Shown piece after piece: positions 14,505 through 22,911 of a stretch of DNA of 30,510 nucleotides. The translations under genes were made by a program, and so were the position numbers. Position 1 is the first letter of the stretch. Each line of letters opens with the position of its first letter. The notes under the pieces were generated by a model that saw only the letters and a program-made list of their open reading frames with translations, ran no database searches and was not told the origin of the DNA. Source of the DNA: an uncultured Christensenella sp. (GTDB lineage: Bacteria; Bacillota; Clostridia; Christensenellales; UBA1242); the NCBI GenBank assembly GCA_905195085.1, contig CAJJUK010000017.1, positions 1 to 30,510 of the forward strand, in the 5' to 3' direction.

Positions 14505-14540
14505 AAAAAACACAAGTCAAAAACACTTGTGTTTTTTTTG
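14505..14540 (+). terminator. Rho-independent terminator after yajC
   Basis: AACACAAGT (14509-14517), seven-base loop region, ACTTGTGTT (14524-14532) followed by a T tract; nine perfect base pairs. Confidence 0.88.
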
Positions 14541-14650
14541 TTTTCTCAATCGACAAATTTGTGCTGGTTTGTCATTAATAAATTTTGGTTGGCATAGGAT
14601 ATTTTATCTAAAAAGTCTGTCCATGTTTAAAAAATGGCAAGGAGGCAATA

Positions 14651-15058
14651 ATGAAATTGAAAACAGCAAAGAGCGAAAAAGGTGCAACGAGTGGTCTTTT
14701 TTTGAGCGTTTTGAAAGGTGTCGTGGTTGGTCTTTGTGTTGCCTTGGTTGGAATTTTGCTTTTCGCATTCATATTGAGATTTACAAACATTTCTGACAAA
14801 ATCATCGCACCGGTCAATCAGGTCATCAAAGGTGTCAGCATTTTCTTTGGCGTCTTTATTGGAATGAAAAAACACAAAGAAATGGGACTTCTAAGTGGGT
14901 TTTTGATTGGTCTATTTTTCACAATTATTGCCTTTTTGGTGTTTTCAATTTTGGACGGGGCTTTCTGTTTTGACCGCACTTTTCTTAACGATATTATCTT
15001 TGGAAGCATCATTGGAGCAATCTGTGGTATTATTTGTGTCAATTTGAAAAAAAATTAG
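14651..15058 (+). CDS. TIGR04086-type four-helix membrane protein
   Basis: The 135-residue protein fits the TIGR04086 (DUF3792) family of small membrane proteins found in Clostridia and Bacilli, often encoded near yajC or secDF, as here. Four hydrophobic segments are visible: about 17-42 (VLKGVVVGLCVALVGILLFA), 55-72, 80-100 (GFLIGLFFTIIAFLVFSI) and 112-131 (FGSIIGAICGIICV). The first 15 residues are Lys-rich and cytoplasmic. An AAGGAGG ribosome site precedes the ATG. It is a separate unit between the yajC terminator and the secD promoter. The family's function is unknown; a link to protein export is inference from the neighbourhood only. Confidence 0.75.
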   Translation: MKLKTAKSEKGATSGLFLSVLKGVVVGLCVALVGILLFAFILRFTNISDKIIAPVNQVIKGVSIFFGVFIGMKKHKEMGLLSGFLIGLFFTIIAFLVFSILDGAFCFDRTFLNDIIFGSIIGAICGIICVNLKKN

Positions 15059-15066
15059 TTTTTTAA

Positions 15067-15095
15067 TTGACATCAGCCCCTTAATGTATTATACT
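15067..15095 (+). promoter_or_regulatory. secDF promoter
   Basis: TTGACA (15067-15072), 17 bases, TATACT (15090-15095). The spacer contains CCCCTTAAT (15077-15085), the exact complement of ATTAAGGGG (15142-15150), which includes the secD ribosome site. Transcripts from this promoter lack the first arm. Confidence 0.7.
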
Positions 15096-15155
15096 AGTCA
15101 AGGTAATTTATCTGAAAATTATTTATCAAAATTATGTTGAAATTAAGGGGAAATA

Positions 15156-16517
15156 ATGGCTAGAAGTAGAGTTAAAAAGAATTCCATTCTCAATTATATT
15201 GCTGTGGCACTCATAACCATTCTTGGAATTGTTTTGTCTGTCTGCAGTTTCAATGTTCCATTCACATCATTCACCTACAATGGCTTTGCCAACTCCATTC
15301 CTCTTGGGTTGGACCTTGCAGGTGGTATTTCTGTTGTCTATGATTGCTCTCTTTCAAACGACAGCAATACACAAAGTTTGGATACGGCAATTGACGGAAC
15401 ATTGGCAAGACTTAGAATGGTTATTCAAAATGAATATCCAGAAGCAACAGTTGAAAGACAAGGCAGTTCAAAAATCAGAATTGAAGTGCCATCTTTGACA
15501 GATTCAAACGAAGTTTTTGATTTGATTGGTGAGCCTACACCACTTTATATGACGCTTGACCAAAATGCTTCTGCTGAGGCAAGAATTGTTGGAAGCGACA
15601 TCAAAAATGTTCAGGCGGGTGTTCAACAAGATGCAAATGGTGAATATGTTTACGGCGTCAGCCTCCAATTCACTGAAGAAGGTGCAAAGAAATTTTCTGC
15701 TTTGACAAAAGATGCAGCAGAAGGCAATCAAGTTATCTACATTTATTTGGGTGAAATTGATGATTCTGCTGATATGCAACTTACTTGTGAAGAACAAATC
15801 ACAGGAGATTCAACTTTCATTTCTGGAAGTTTTGACACCCTTGAAGCTGCAGAAAACTATGCGCTTCAAATCATGAGTGGAACATTCAGTGTCAATTTGA
15901 ACAATCCACAAATCAATGTCATTTCCGCAACACTTGGAGGCGAAGCTCTCAAACTTGCAATCATTGGTGGTGTTGTTGGACTTGTTGTTGCATTGATTCT
16001 TCTTTGGTGCAGATATGGTGATTTCAGTTTCCTCTCTGCATTCTCACTTGTTATTTTTGCGATTTTGATGCTGTTCTTCTTGCAAGCAATCCCATTTGTT
16101 CAACTTACTTTGACAGGCATTGCAGGAATTGTTTTGAGTTTTGCTGTTACAATTGGTGCAACCATTTTCATCTTCGAAAAAATCAGAGAAGAATATCGCA
16201 CAGGCAAAAAGATCCCACTTTCTGTTAAATCAGGATTCAAAAAGGCTTTGTGGCCAATTCTTGACAGTCACATTGTTATGGCAATAGTTGCAATCTTCCT
16301 TTGGATTTTTGGAACAAGTTCAATTCAAGGCTTTGCCATTCCTTTCTTGATTGGAATTGTGCTTTCATTGTTTGTCAACTTGGTTGTTTTGAGATTCTTT
16401 GTCAAATGGTATCTCCCATTCAACAGTGTAAAAGCAAAGAAACTTCATTTGCCAAAACAAGTTAGGGTGTTCAAAGAAAATGATGAGGCAGTCGTAGGAG
16501 GGCAGGCAAATGAGTAA
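15156..16517 (+). CDS. secD: Protein translocase subunit SecD, conserved TM aspartate missing
   Basis: SecD works with SecF after translocation by SecYEG, using ion flow to pull the preprotein out. This 453-residue copy has the first membrane helix (residues about 12-32), the LGLDLAGGISVVYDC motif, the periplasmic P1 domain ending near residue 255, and five further helices. The TM4 signature normally read as AVDANVLIFERI is here TIGATIFIFEKI: the aspartate essential in E. coli (D519) and Thermus (D340) is Gly334, and the following Asn is Thr336. The P1 domain is otherwise ordinary (GVSLQFTEEGAKKF, ISATLGGEAL). The last codons overlap secF by eight bases. The ribosome site is AAGGGG. Confidence 0.92.
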   Translation: MARSRVKKNSILNYIAVALITILGIVLSVCSFNVPFTSFTYNGFANSIPLGLDLAGGISVVYDCSLSNDSNTQSLDTAIDGTLARLRMVIQNEYPEATVERQGSSKIRIEVPSLTDSNEVFDLIGEPTPLYMTLDQNASAEARIVGSDIKNVQAGVQQDANGEYVYGVSLQFTEEGAKKFSALTKDAAEGNQVIYIYLGEIDDSADMQLTCEEQITGDSTFISGSFDTLEAAENYALQIMSGTFSVNLNNPQINVISATLGGEALKLAIIGGVVGLVVALILLWCRYGDFSFLSAFSLVIFAILMLFFLQAIPFVQLTLTGIAGIVLSFAVTIGATIFIFEKIREEYRTGKKIPLSVKSGFKKALWPILDSHIVMAIVAIFLWIFGTSSIQGFAIPFLIGIVLSLFVNLVVLRFFVKWYLPFNSVKAKKLHLPKQVRVFKENDEAVVGGQANE

Positions 16518-17637
16518 GAATAAGAAAAAGACAAGATTTTCTCTTGATGAGAAGATTCAAAATTCAAAATTTGATTTTTGCAAAAACATGAAATGGTTTT
16601 TGATTGCGCCTCTTGCCATTATCATTGTTGGCATTGTGATGCTTTGCACGCTTGGTTTCAATCTTGGCATTGATTTCACAGGTGGTTCAAACATGACAAT
16701 CTACACCAATTCAGAGGGGACATATTCAGAATTTGAATCGTACGACCTTGACACTGACATGGGAAAACTTAAAGAAAAGATCAATGATGTTTTGAGTGAC
16801 TTTGGTCTTTCAATCAATACAATTCAAAAAACCACAATCACAAACAACAATTTGGGCATCTATACAGAAGATGCTGTCATAGTCAAATACCAAAACGATT
16901 CGTCAAAAGATGAAAGTGGAATTGAAGCAGACAACGATCAAATTCATCTTGCATTGTTGAAGGCATTTGGGTATGTTGATGAAAGTGTGAATGATCCAAG
17001 TGATTTGGAAGGATTGGACGAAGCAGGATTTGTCACAAATGGTGGATTTACAACAGCAAGCGGAACAATCGAAACAGTTATGAAATCTGTCATTGCATTT
17101 GTTGTTGCTCTTGCAGTTGCATTGATCTATCTCATTTTCAGATTCGGTTTTGTAAGCAGTATGACAACATTCCTTGCACTTGTTCACGACTTGTTGATTA
17201 CTGCGGCCGTAATGGTTATTTGCAGAATTGAGATCAATATTTCATTCATTGTGGCACTCTTTACAGTTTTGTGCTTCTCAATTTATAATTCAGTTATGTT
17301 GTTTAGCAAAGTCAAAGAAAATTTGAAAGTTTCAAGTCAGGCAAATCAAAAAATTGACAACAAACAAATTGCAAACAGCGCAACCAAGAGCAATATGTCT
17401 CACTTGATTTTGGCTGTTTTGGTTATGTTCATCATTATCTTCATGATCACTGTTTTGGGATTTGTTAATATGGGCGAGTTTACATTCCCAATTTTGGTTG
17501 GAACTCTTGCAACATTCTACTCATGTGCTTTCATGAGTTCTGGACTTTGGGCAATTGCTTATAAACCTAGAAAAAAGAAGAAAAATGTTCAACAATCAAA
17601 ATCTCAAAAAGAAGATGTTGTTGAAATTGCTGAATAA
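16510..17637 (+). CDS. secF: Protein translocase subunit SecF, conserved TM aspartate missing
   Basis: SecF is the partner of SecD in the SecDF export motor. The 375-residue protein has a first helix near 32-52, the family motif LGIDFTGGSNMTIY, a periplasmic P4 domain to about residue 190, and five more helices. The signature GYSINDTVVVFDRIREN is replaced by CFSIYNSVMLFSKVKEN: the proton-relay Asp (D637 in Thermus SecDF) is Asn260, and the second Asp of the motif is Ser266. The region that normally holds the conserved Arg of the next helix reads ANSATKSNMSHL, with at best a Lys in its place. A Lys-rich C-terminal tail follows. Translation is coupled to secD through an overlap, with AGGAGG as ribosome site. 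A perfect terminator ends the unit. Confidence 0.9.
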   Translation: MSKNKKKTRFSLDEKIQNSKFDFCKNMKWFLIAPLAIIIVGIVMLCTLGFNLGIDFTGGSNMTIYTNSEGTYSEFESYDLDTDMGKLKEKINDVLSDFGLSINTIQKTTITNNNLGIYTEDAVIVKYQNDSSKDESGIEADNDQIHLALLKAFGYVDESVNDPSDLEGLDEAGFVTNGGFTTASGTIETVMKSVIAFVVALAVALIYLIFRFGFVSSMTTFLALVHDLLITAAVMVICRIEINISFIVALFTVLCFSIYNSVMLFSKVKENLKVSSQANQKIDNKQIANSATKSNMSHLILAVLVMFIIIFMITVLGFVNMGEFTFPILVGTLATFYSCAFMSSGLWAIAYKPRKKKKNVQQSKSQKEDVVEIAE

Positions 17638-17643
17638 TGGTGT

Positions 17644-17673
17644 AAAAAAGACGTCGATTTGACGTCTTTTTTT
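17644..17673. terminator. Bidirectional terminator between secF and dinB
   Basis: AAAAAAGACGTC (17644-17655), GATTT loop, GACGTCTTTTTT (17661-17672); twelve paired bases and tracts on both sides suit both converging genes. Confidence 0.9.
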
Positions 17674-17703
17674 GTTCGAAAGATTGTTTTGCTTGAATTT
17701 GGT

Positions 17704-18909
17704 TTAAAAGAAACCTTCATCTTCATTTTTTCTGTTTATGAATGAGACAGTGTCGCTTGCAACATAAATCTTGTTCTTTCCATATTTTTGATTGATTTCA
17801 TTTATTGTTTTGCCCAGGTCTTTTGTTTCTTTTCCGAAAAATGAAAGTTGTTCCATTTTGTCAACCTTGGTCAAATTTGACATTCTGACACGAATCGCTC
17901 TCAATTTTTTGTCATATTTCCAAAATTCATCAATCAAATTCATTGCTTGCTCGGAGATTTCTTCGCCAGATTGAATTGGTGCGATGGTCTTTGAGTGTCT
18001 AAATTTTTCGAATTCATTTGTTTTTAATGTCACTGTCACAGTTGAACCGTGGAGATTGCCATTAATCAGCCTTGAGCCTACTTTTTCACTCAAAAATGTG
18101 ACCACTTTTTTGACATCTTCTCTTTTTTCTATGTCCTGAATGGTTGTGGTTCCATTGCCTACACTTTTTGGTGGAGAAATTTCGTAATAACAGGTCACTG
18201 GGTCAATCAGTTCGCCGGATAATTTTTGATGAAGTTCGACTCCTGTTTTTCCCATGATGTCTTTGACAAACTGTTCTTTTAGAGCAACAAAATCACCAAT
18301 TGTGAGAATGTTCATTTTTTCAAATTTTGTAGTCAACTTATTTCCAAATCCAACAACCGAATTAAGTGGAAGGGGATAGGTAATTTCTTTGAAATGTTCT
18401 CTGTCAATTATGGTTGTTGCATCTGGTTTTTTCATGTCACTTCCAAGTTTTGCAAAGATTTTTGAGAAAGAAACTCCAACAGAAACCGTGAAACCAAATT
18501 CTTTTTTTACCCTCTCTCTGATTTCGTCAGCAATTTGCTGTCCGTTTTTGTTTAGGTATTTCAAAGACGAAGTCACATCAAGCCAACATTCATCAAGTCC
18601 CAATGGCTCGACAAAGTCTGTGTACTCTAGATACAATTCATGAAGTTTTTTTGAAATTTTTTCGTAAAGTGCATAGTGTGGACCGACAGTTACAAGGGCA
18701 GGGCATTTTTGTTTTGCTTGCCAAATTGCTTCGCCAGTTTTGACGCCTTGTGCCTTGGCAATTTCATTTTTTGCCAAAATGATTCCCGTTCTTTTTTCTG
18801 GATTTCCTGTGACTGCAACTGGTTTTCCAAACAGTTTCGGGTTTGTGGAACATTCCACCGAAGCAAAAAAATTGTTTACATCAGAGTGCAAGATTGTTCT
18901 GTCTTTCAT
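17704..18909 (-). CDS. dinB: DNA polymerase IV (Y-family translesion polymerase)
   Basis: DinB copies past damaged bases and primes error-prone synthesis. The 401-residue protein has the palm motif ILHSDVNNFFASVE with the first catalytic Asp, the GKPVAVTG segment of the fingers, the YxxxR-like ILAKNEIAKAQGVKTGEA, and the second metal-binding pair in GLDECWLDV. Helix-hairpin-helix elements follow (SVGVSFSKIFAKLGSDMKKPDA, then LNSVVGFGNKLTTKFEKM). The little-finger domain occupies about 245-350, and MEQLSFF near residue 360 is a clamp-binding QLxLF-type motif. The unusual feature is Asn after Val in DVNNFF, where most DinB proteins have DMDAFF, so one of the usual acidic side chains is changed; the catalytic D and DE are present. 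It is transcribed divergently from the amidohydrolase gene. No LexA box was recognised. Confidence 0.93.
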   Translation of the reverse strand: MKDRTILHSDVNNFFASVECSTNPKLFGKPVAVTGNPEKRTGIILAKNEIAKAQGVKTGEAIWQAKQKCPALVTVGPHYALYEKISKKLHELYLEYTDFVEPLGLDECWLDVTSSLKYLNKNGQQIADEIRERVKKEFGFTVSVGVSFSKIFAKLGSDMKKPDATTIIDREHFKEITYPLPLNSVVGFGNKLTTKFEKMNILTIGDFVALKEQFVKDIMGKTGVELHQKLSGELIDPVTCYYEISPPKSVGNGTTTIQDIEKREDVKKVVTFLSEKVGSRLINGNLHGSTVTVTLKTNEFEKFRHSKTIAPIQSGEEISEQAMNLIDEFWKYDKKLRAIRVRMSNLTKVDKMEQLSFFGKETKDLGKTINEINQKYGKNKIYVASDTVSFINRKNEDEGFF

Positions 18910-18976
18910 TTGCCTTTTTCAACCTTTTGTTATATACTCTTTCATATCATTTAGTATTATTTCAAAGGCGGTTTAT

Positions 18977-20047
18977 ATGCAAAAAATCTTTAAAAATGCA
19001 AACTTGGTTGATATTGAAAATGGCTCGGTGGAACTTGTTGATTTGTATGTTGAAAATGGCGTAATAAAAGACATTCAAAATGCTGATTCTGACAGACAAG
19101 AACGGGCGGATATTATAGATTTGAATGGAGATTTTGTTCTTTCACCTTTTGTCAATGCATTTTGCCACAGCATTAATGCATTTGAAAAGAATTATGGGGG
19201 CGTTGATGTTGTTGATGCGGAAATGTTGAAATATGTTCAAGACCTTATGATTGTCAAAAACGTGTTGGCTGGGGCAACTTTCAACGATTTGTCTGAGAAA
19301 AATGAATTTGCTTGTGTATTTTTAGACCATTTTGAAGAGAAAAGTGAGCAAGAATTGTCAGAAATTGTATCATTGGTTGCGCAAAATAAAAGCAGATTGT
19401 TTATTGATGCCGGAAGGACATTGGAAGAACTTGGAACGATTGATATGCAATATAAAAAACCGCTTTCACAAGTTTTGGAAGATTTTGGTTTCTTGGACAG
19501 AGCGCCGACAATTGTTGGGGGCAATTGCTTTGAAAAAGATGATTTGGAATTGTTTTCTCAATATGATTGTTCTTTTTGCTTGACACCTTCTGCTGATGGG
19601 AAATCTGGAATCAGACCAACCAATTTGGTTTCGCTAAAGAGCAAAGATTTTTGCGTTGGAATTGGCAGTGGAAGCAGTTTTGAGATTGATTTTTTTGCTT
19701 TTATGAGACAAATAATCATGACTCAAAGAGGACTTTTTGAAGACGATAGTTGCATTGATGAAAAATACGTCTTCCAAATGGCAACAACATGCGGAGCAAA
19801 AATGCTTGGAATTGAAAATTATGGAGTAAAAAAAGGAAATCTTGCCAACTTTATCGTTGTTTCTGGTGGAAGGTCGCTTTATCAAAATCCGCTCAAAACA
19901 CTTGTTTGGGAGAAATCTAAGAGAGATGTCCTGATGACAGTGTTTAAAGGCGAAATTTTGCAGAAAAATGGTGAAATCTTTATGAAAAATTTGCCAAAAT
20001 ATGATACAATCATTAGTGAAATACAACAAAGATTAAGGAGAAATTAA
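18977..20047 (+). CDS. Amidohydrolase-family homologue without its metal site (likely pseudoenzyme)
   Basis: The 356-residue protein has the layout of the metal-dependent amidohydrolases of the ATZ/TRZ (SsnA, chlorohydrolase) group. It has an N-terminal beta domain with NANLVDIENGS and the DLNGDFVLSP entry strand, then a TIM-barrel core and a C-terminal strand returning with KKGNLANFIVVSGG. The metal ligands are altered: the usual NAHxH is NAFCHS (Phe62 for the first His), the strand-5 His is absent in FIDAGRTLEELGTI, the strand-6 His is Gly in TIVGGNCF (near 182), and the strand-8 Asp in LGTD is Gly232 in IGSGSS. Only His64 remains. It is also shorter than the usual 420-450. It starts at 18977 behind AAAGGCGG, two bases from tex, so it is the first gene of a tex operon. 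A catalytic role is unlikely; a binding or scaffold role is inference. Confidence 0.75.
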   Translation: MQKIFKNANLVDIENGSVELVDLYVENGVIKDIQNADSDRQERADIIDLNGDFVLSPFVNAFCHSINAFEKNYGGVDVVDAEMLKYVQDLMIVKNVLAGATFNDLSEKNEFACVFLDHFEEKSEQELSEIVSLVAQNKSRLFIDAGRTLEELGTIDMQYKKPLSQVLEDFGFLDRAPTIVGGNCFEKDDLELFSQYDCSFCLTPSADGKSGIRPTNLVSLKSKDFCVGIGSGSSFEIDFFAFMRQIIMTQRGLFEDDSCIDEKYVFQMATTCGAKMLGIENYGVKKGNLANFIVVSGGRSLYQNPLKTLVWEKSKRDVLMTVFKGEILQKNGEIFMKNLPKYDTIISEIQQRLRRN

Positions 20048-20048
20048 C

Positions 20049-22205
20049 ATGACTATTGAAGAAAGACTTTCAAGTGAATTTGGGCTTAGAAGTGACTACA
20101 CTCACAACATTATTGAATTGATTGATGAAGGAAACACAATTCCGTTTATTGCACGTTATAGAAAAGAAATGCATGGTTCTTGTGACGATCAAGTGCTCAG
20201 AAATTTCGCTGACAGATTGAAATATTTGAGAAATTTGGATGATGAAAAAACGAAAGTTCAAAAAGTTATCACAGAACAGGGAAAATGGACTGATGAACTT
20301 GCAAAAGCTCTTGAAGAAGCATTGACACTCACTGAAGTTGAGGATATTTACAGACCTTACAAACCAAAGAGAAAAACAAGAGCGTCTGTTGCCATCGCAA
20401 AGGGTTTGGAACCTTTGGCAGATATTTTGCAAGCACAATCAAAAGACTATGTTGTTGCTAAGGAAGCAGAAAAATTTATCACTGAAGAAGTTCCAACTGT
20501 TGAAGAAGCTATTGCTGGCGCAAAGGATATTGTTGCAGAAAGAATTTCTGACAATGCAGAACTCAGAAAAGAGCTTCGTGAAATCATTGCAAACAAAGCA
20601 TTCATCAATTGCGTTCTTCTTGAAAATGAAAACAATTTGACCTATGAAACCTATGCAAACTTCAAACAAGAAGTCAAGAGTTTGCCAAGTCACAGAATTT
20701 TGGCAATTAACCGTGGTGAGAAGGAAAAATGTTTGAAGGTTGACATCACAATTGATGAAAAGTTGACAATTCCAGTGATTGAAAAATATTACAAAAAAGA
20801 CAATGAGGACACAAATGCTTTGATTGACGAGGTCATTCATGATGCATATGACCGTCTTTTGTTCCCATCTCTTGAGAGAGAATGCAGAAACAATTTGACA
20901 GACATGGCTGACGAACAAGCAATCAAGATGTTTGAAGTCAATCTTAGACCCCTTCTTATGGAATCTCCACTTAAGAACAACATCATCATGGGTTTTGACC
21001 CGGGTTATCACAATGGTTGCAAAATTGCAGTTATTGACAAAAATGGTTCTGTTTTGGACACAACAGTTGTTTATCCAACTCCACCTCGTTCAAAGACAGA
21101 AGAGGCAATGGAAAAACTTAAGGCAATGATTGAAAAGAATAAAGTTGACATCATTGCAATTGGAAACGGAACCGCTTCAAAAGAATCAGAAATTTTTGTT
21201 GCAGAACTCATCAAACATGTGGATCGTCCAGTGAGTTATGCAGTTGTCAGTGAGGCGGGTGCTTCTGTTTATTCAGCATCTAAACTTGCTGCAGAAGAGT
21301 TCCCTGATTATGATGTTAATCTTCGTAGTGCGGTGTCTATTGCAAGAAGATTGCAAGACCCATTGGCTGAACTTATCAAAATTGATGTTAAATCAATCGG
21401 TGTTGGTCAATATCAACATGATATGCCTCAAAACAGGCTTACAGAAGTTTTGACAGGTGTGGTTGAAGATTGTGTTAACAGTGTCGGAGTTGACCTCAAC
21501 ACAGCTTCTCCAAGTCTTCTTTCTTATGTTTCTGGACTTAATATGTCTATTGCAAAAAATATTGTTGCATACAGAACAAAGGCAAAAGGTTTTAAGAGAA
21601 GGGAAGAACTTTTGTCCGTTTCCAAACTTGGTCCAAAAGCCTATGAACAATGTGCTGGTTTCTTGCGTGTTGTTGGTGGAGAAAACGTTTTGGACAACAC
21701 TGCTGTTCACCCAGAAAGTTATGACGGAGCAAGAAAACTTTTGGCACTCTTCAATTTGACGGAAGAAGATGTTAAAAACAACAATCTTGTGCTTTTGCCA
21801 AAAATGATTGAGCAAAAGGGAGAAAAGAAGGTTGCGGAAGAGTGTGGTGTTGGTGTACCAACTCTTGAAGACATCACAAACGAACTTCTCAAACCTGGTC
21901 GTGACATTCGTGAAACCATGCCAAAACCAGTGCTTAGAAGTGACGTTATTCACATGGAAGACCTTAAAGAAGGCATGACTTTCAAAGGTGTTGTCAGAAA
22001 TGTTGTTGATTTTGGTGCTTTTGTTGATATTGGGGTTCACCAAGATGGACTTGTTCACATTTCACAACTTTCAGATGGATTTGTTAAACACCCATCAGAC
22101 GTTGTCAAGGTTGGAGATGTTGTCGATGTCAAAGTTATGTCTGTTGACCTTGCAAAGAAGAGAATTTCTCTCACTATGAAAGGAATTGAAAAAGATGAAC
22201 AATAA
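20049..22205 (+). CDS. tex: Tex-family RNA-binding transcription accessory protein
   Basis: Tex proteins are conserved RNA-binding factors with YqgF-like and S1 domains. The 718-residue protein has the helical N-terminus with EGNTIPFIARYRKEM and LTEVEDIYRPYKPKRKTRA, the YqgF/RNase H-like domain with IIMGFDPGYHNGCKIAVID and IAIGNGTASKESE, helix-hairpin-helix repeats with LNTASPSLLSYVSGLN, and the C-terminal S1 domain with GMTFKGVVRNVVDFGAFVDI and GLVHISQLSDGFV. Length fits the family. The ATG follows AAGGAG, and the gene lies two bases behind the amidohydrolase homologue. Its last 11 bases overlap the start of the small McsA-like gene, so translation runs through all four genes. Confidence 0.95.
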   Translation: MTIEERLSSEFGLRSDYTHNIIELIDEGNTIPFIARYRKEMHGSCDDQVLRNFADRLKYLRNLDDEKTKVQKVITEQGKWTDELAKALEEALTLTEVEDIYRPYKPKRKTRASVAIAKGLEPLADILQAQSKDYVVAKEAEKFITEEVPTVEEAIAGAKDIVAERISDNAELRKELREIIANKAFINCVLLENENNLTYETYANFKQEVKSLPSHRILAINRGEKEKCLKVDITIDEKLTIPVIEKYYKKDNEDTNALIDEVIHDAYDRLLFPSLERECRNNLTDMADEQAIKMFEVNLRPLLMESPLKNNIIMGFDPGYHNGCKIAVIDKNGSVLDTTVVYPTPPRSKTEEAMEKLKAMIEKNKVDIIAIGNGTASKESEIFVAELIKHVDRPVSYAVVSEAGASVYSASKLAAEEFPDYDVNLRSAVSIARRLQDPLAELIKIDVKSIGVGQYQHDMPQNRLTEVLTGVVEDCVNSVGVDLNTASPSLLSYVSGLNMSIAKNIVAYRTKAKGFKRREELLSVSKLGPKAYEQCAGFLRVVGGENVLDNTAVHPESYDGARKLLALFNLTEEDVKNNNLVLLPKMIEQKGEKKVAEECGVGVPTLEDITNELLKPGRDIRETMPKPVLRSDVIHMEDLKEGMTFKGVVRNVVDFGAFVDIGVHQDGLVHISQLSDGFVKHPSDVVKVGDVVDVKVMSVDLAKKRISLTMKGIEKDEQ

Positions 22206-22347
22206 CATTTGTCCAAAATGCCACACCAGTGTGGAAGAGATTTTGGAAACAGGTTTTGTTGGCTGTGAAAAATGCTATGAATTGCCAGAAATCAAGCAGG
22301 CAGTTGATAGAATGTATAAAGGCAAAAAGCATAAGGACAAGGAATGA
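22195..22347 (+). CDS. McsA-like mini zinc-finger protein (50 residues)
   Basis: This short frame begins inside the end of tex. The 50-residue product carries two CxxC pairs, CPKC at residues 6-9 and CEKC at 24-27, spaced as in the second zinc-binding domain of McsA, and shares the pattern ETGFVGCEKCY with the McsA stretch TGRFGCSECY. In Bacillus, McsA has two such zinc domains plus a C-terminal UVR helix pair, about 185 residues in all, and activates the arginine kinase McsB. Here the first zinc domain and the UVR part are missing; a basic tail (YKGKKHKDKE) ends the protein. It sits one base before a kinase gene, with mcsB following, which supports the assignment. Whether it activates McsB is inference. 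It may instead be an McsA fragment that has been kept or is decaying. Confidence 0.7.
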   Translation: MNNNICPKCHTSVEEILETGFVGCEKCYELPEIKQAVDRMYKGKKHKDKE

Positions 22348-22348
22348 A

Positions 22349-22861
22349 ATGGAAACACTTTATTTAATAACAGGACCTGCTGGAGTAGGGAAAAGCACTA
22401 TATCAAAAAAGATTGCAGAAAGTCTGCCAAAAAGTTGCCTTATTGAAGGGGATGATGTTTATCATCTTGTGGTTGGTGGTTATGTCAGCCCATGGAAAGA
22501 AGGGAATCATTTGTCATTCTTTTGGGAAAATTGCATTTCTTTGATTGAGAATTGTTTGGCGGAAGGATATGATGTCGTGTTTAACTATATATTAAGCAAA
22601 AACGATGTTTTAAAGTTGAAAAACAAGTTTTCTGGCAGTGATGTAGTTATTAAATTTGTGGCACTTATAGTTGATGAGAAAACAATTGTTGAAAGAGATA
22701 AGCTTCGTCCACAAGACTGTCAAATGGGAGAAAGATCAATTGTGTTGCTAAAAGAAATTTTGGCAGAAAATTTTAATGAGTCAAACATTTTGGATTCTTC
22801 AAAGTTGTCTGTGGAAGAAACTTATCAAGAAATTTTGAAAAGTGACAGGTTTGTGATTTAA
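22349..22861 (+). CDS. P-loop small-molecule kinase, substrate unknown
   Basis: The 170-residue protein begins METLYLITGPAGVGKSTISKK, a Walker A motif (GPAGVGKST) at the very N-terminus, as in small nucleotide, shikimate, gluconate or zeta-toxin-like kinases. The IEGDDVYHLVVGG segment near residue 35 carries the acidic pair expected after the second strand, and RDKLRPQD, about residue 125, resembles an arginine-containing lid. The rest is unremarkable alpha/beta. I cannot name the substrate. The ATG at 22349 is chosen: the frame is open further upstream into the mcsA-like gene, but that part is the wrong frame of that gene, and the Walker A position fits this start. It lies one base after the mcsA-like stop and 50 bases before mcsB. 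An AAGGA sequence precedes it. Confidence 0.75.
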   Translation: METLYLITGPAGVGKSTISKKIAESLPKSCLIEGDDVYHLVVGGYVSPWKEGNHLSFFWENCISLIENCLAEGYDVVFNYILSKNDVLKLKNKFSGSDVVIKFVALIVDEKTIVERDKLRPQDCQMGERSIVLLKEILAENFNESNILDSSKLSVEETYQEILKSDRFVI

Positions 22862-22877
22862 AAACCTTAAATATAGT

Positions 22878-22905
22878 TTGTTAAAAACTTTTTATTTGAT
22901 ATAAT
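22878..22905 (+). promoter_or_regulatory. mcsB promoter with -10 six bases from the ATG
   Basis: TTGTTA (22878-22883), 16 bases, TATAAT (22900-22905), six bases, ATG at 22912. No Shine-Dalgarno sequence, so a leaderless message is predicted. No CtsR-type repeat of GGTCAAA was found here. Confidence 0.65.
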
Positions 22906-22911
22906 TTTATT

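Noticed and set aside
18740..18976. Extended start of the amidohydrolase homologue
   Set aside because: The extension is antisense to the dinB N-terminus; the ATG at 18977 has a ribosome site and the family N-terminus.
22229..22348. Extended start of the P-loop kinase
   Set aside because: This stretch is the mcsA-like gene in another frame; Walker A fits the ATG at 22349.
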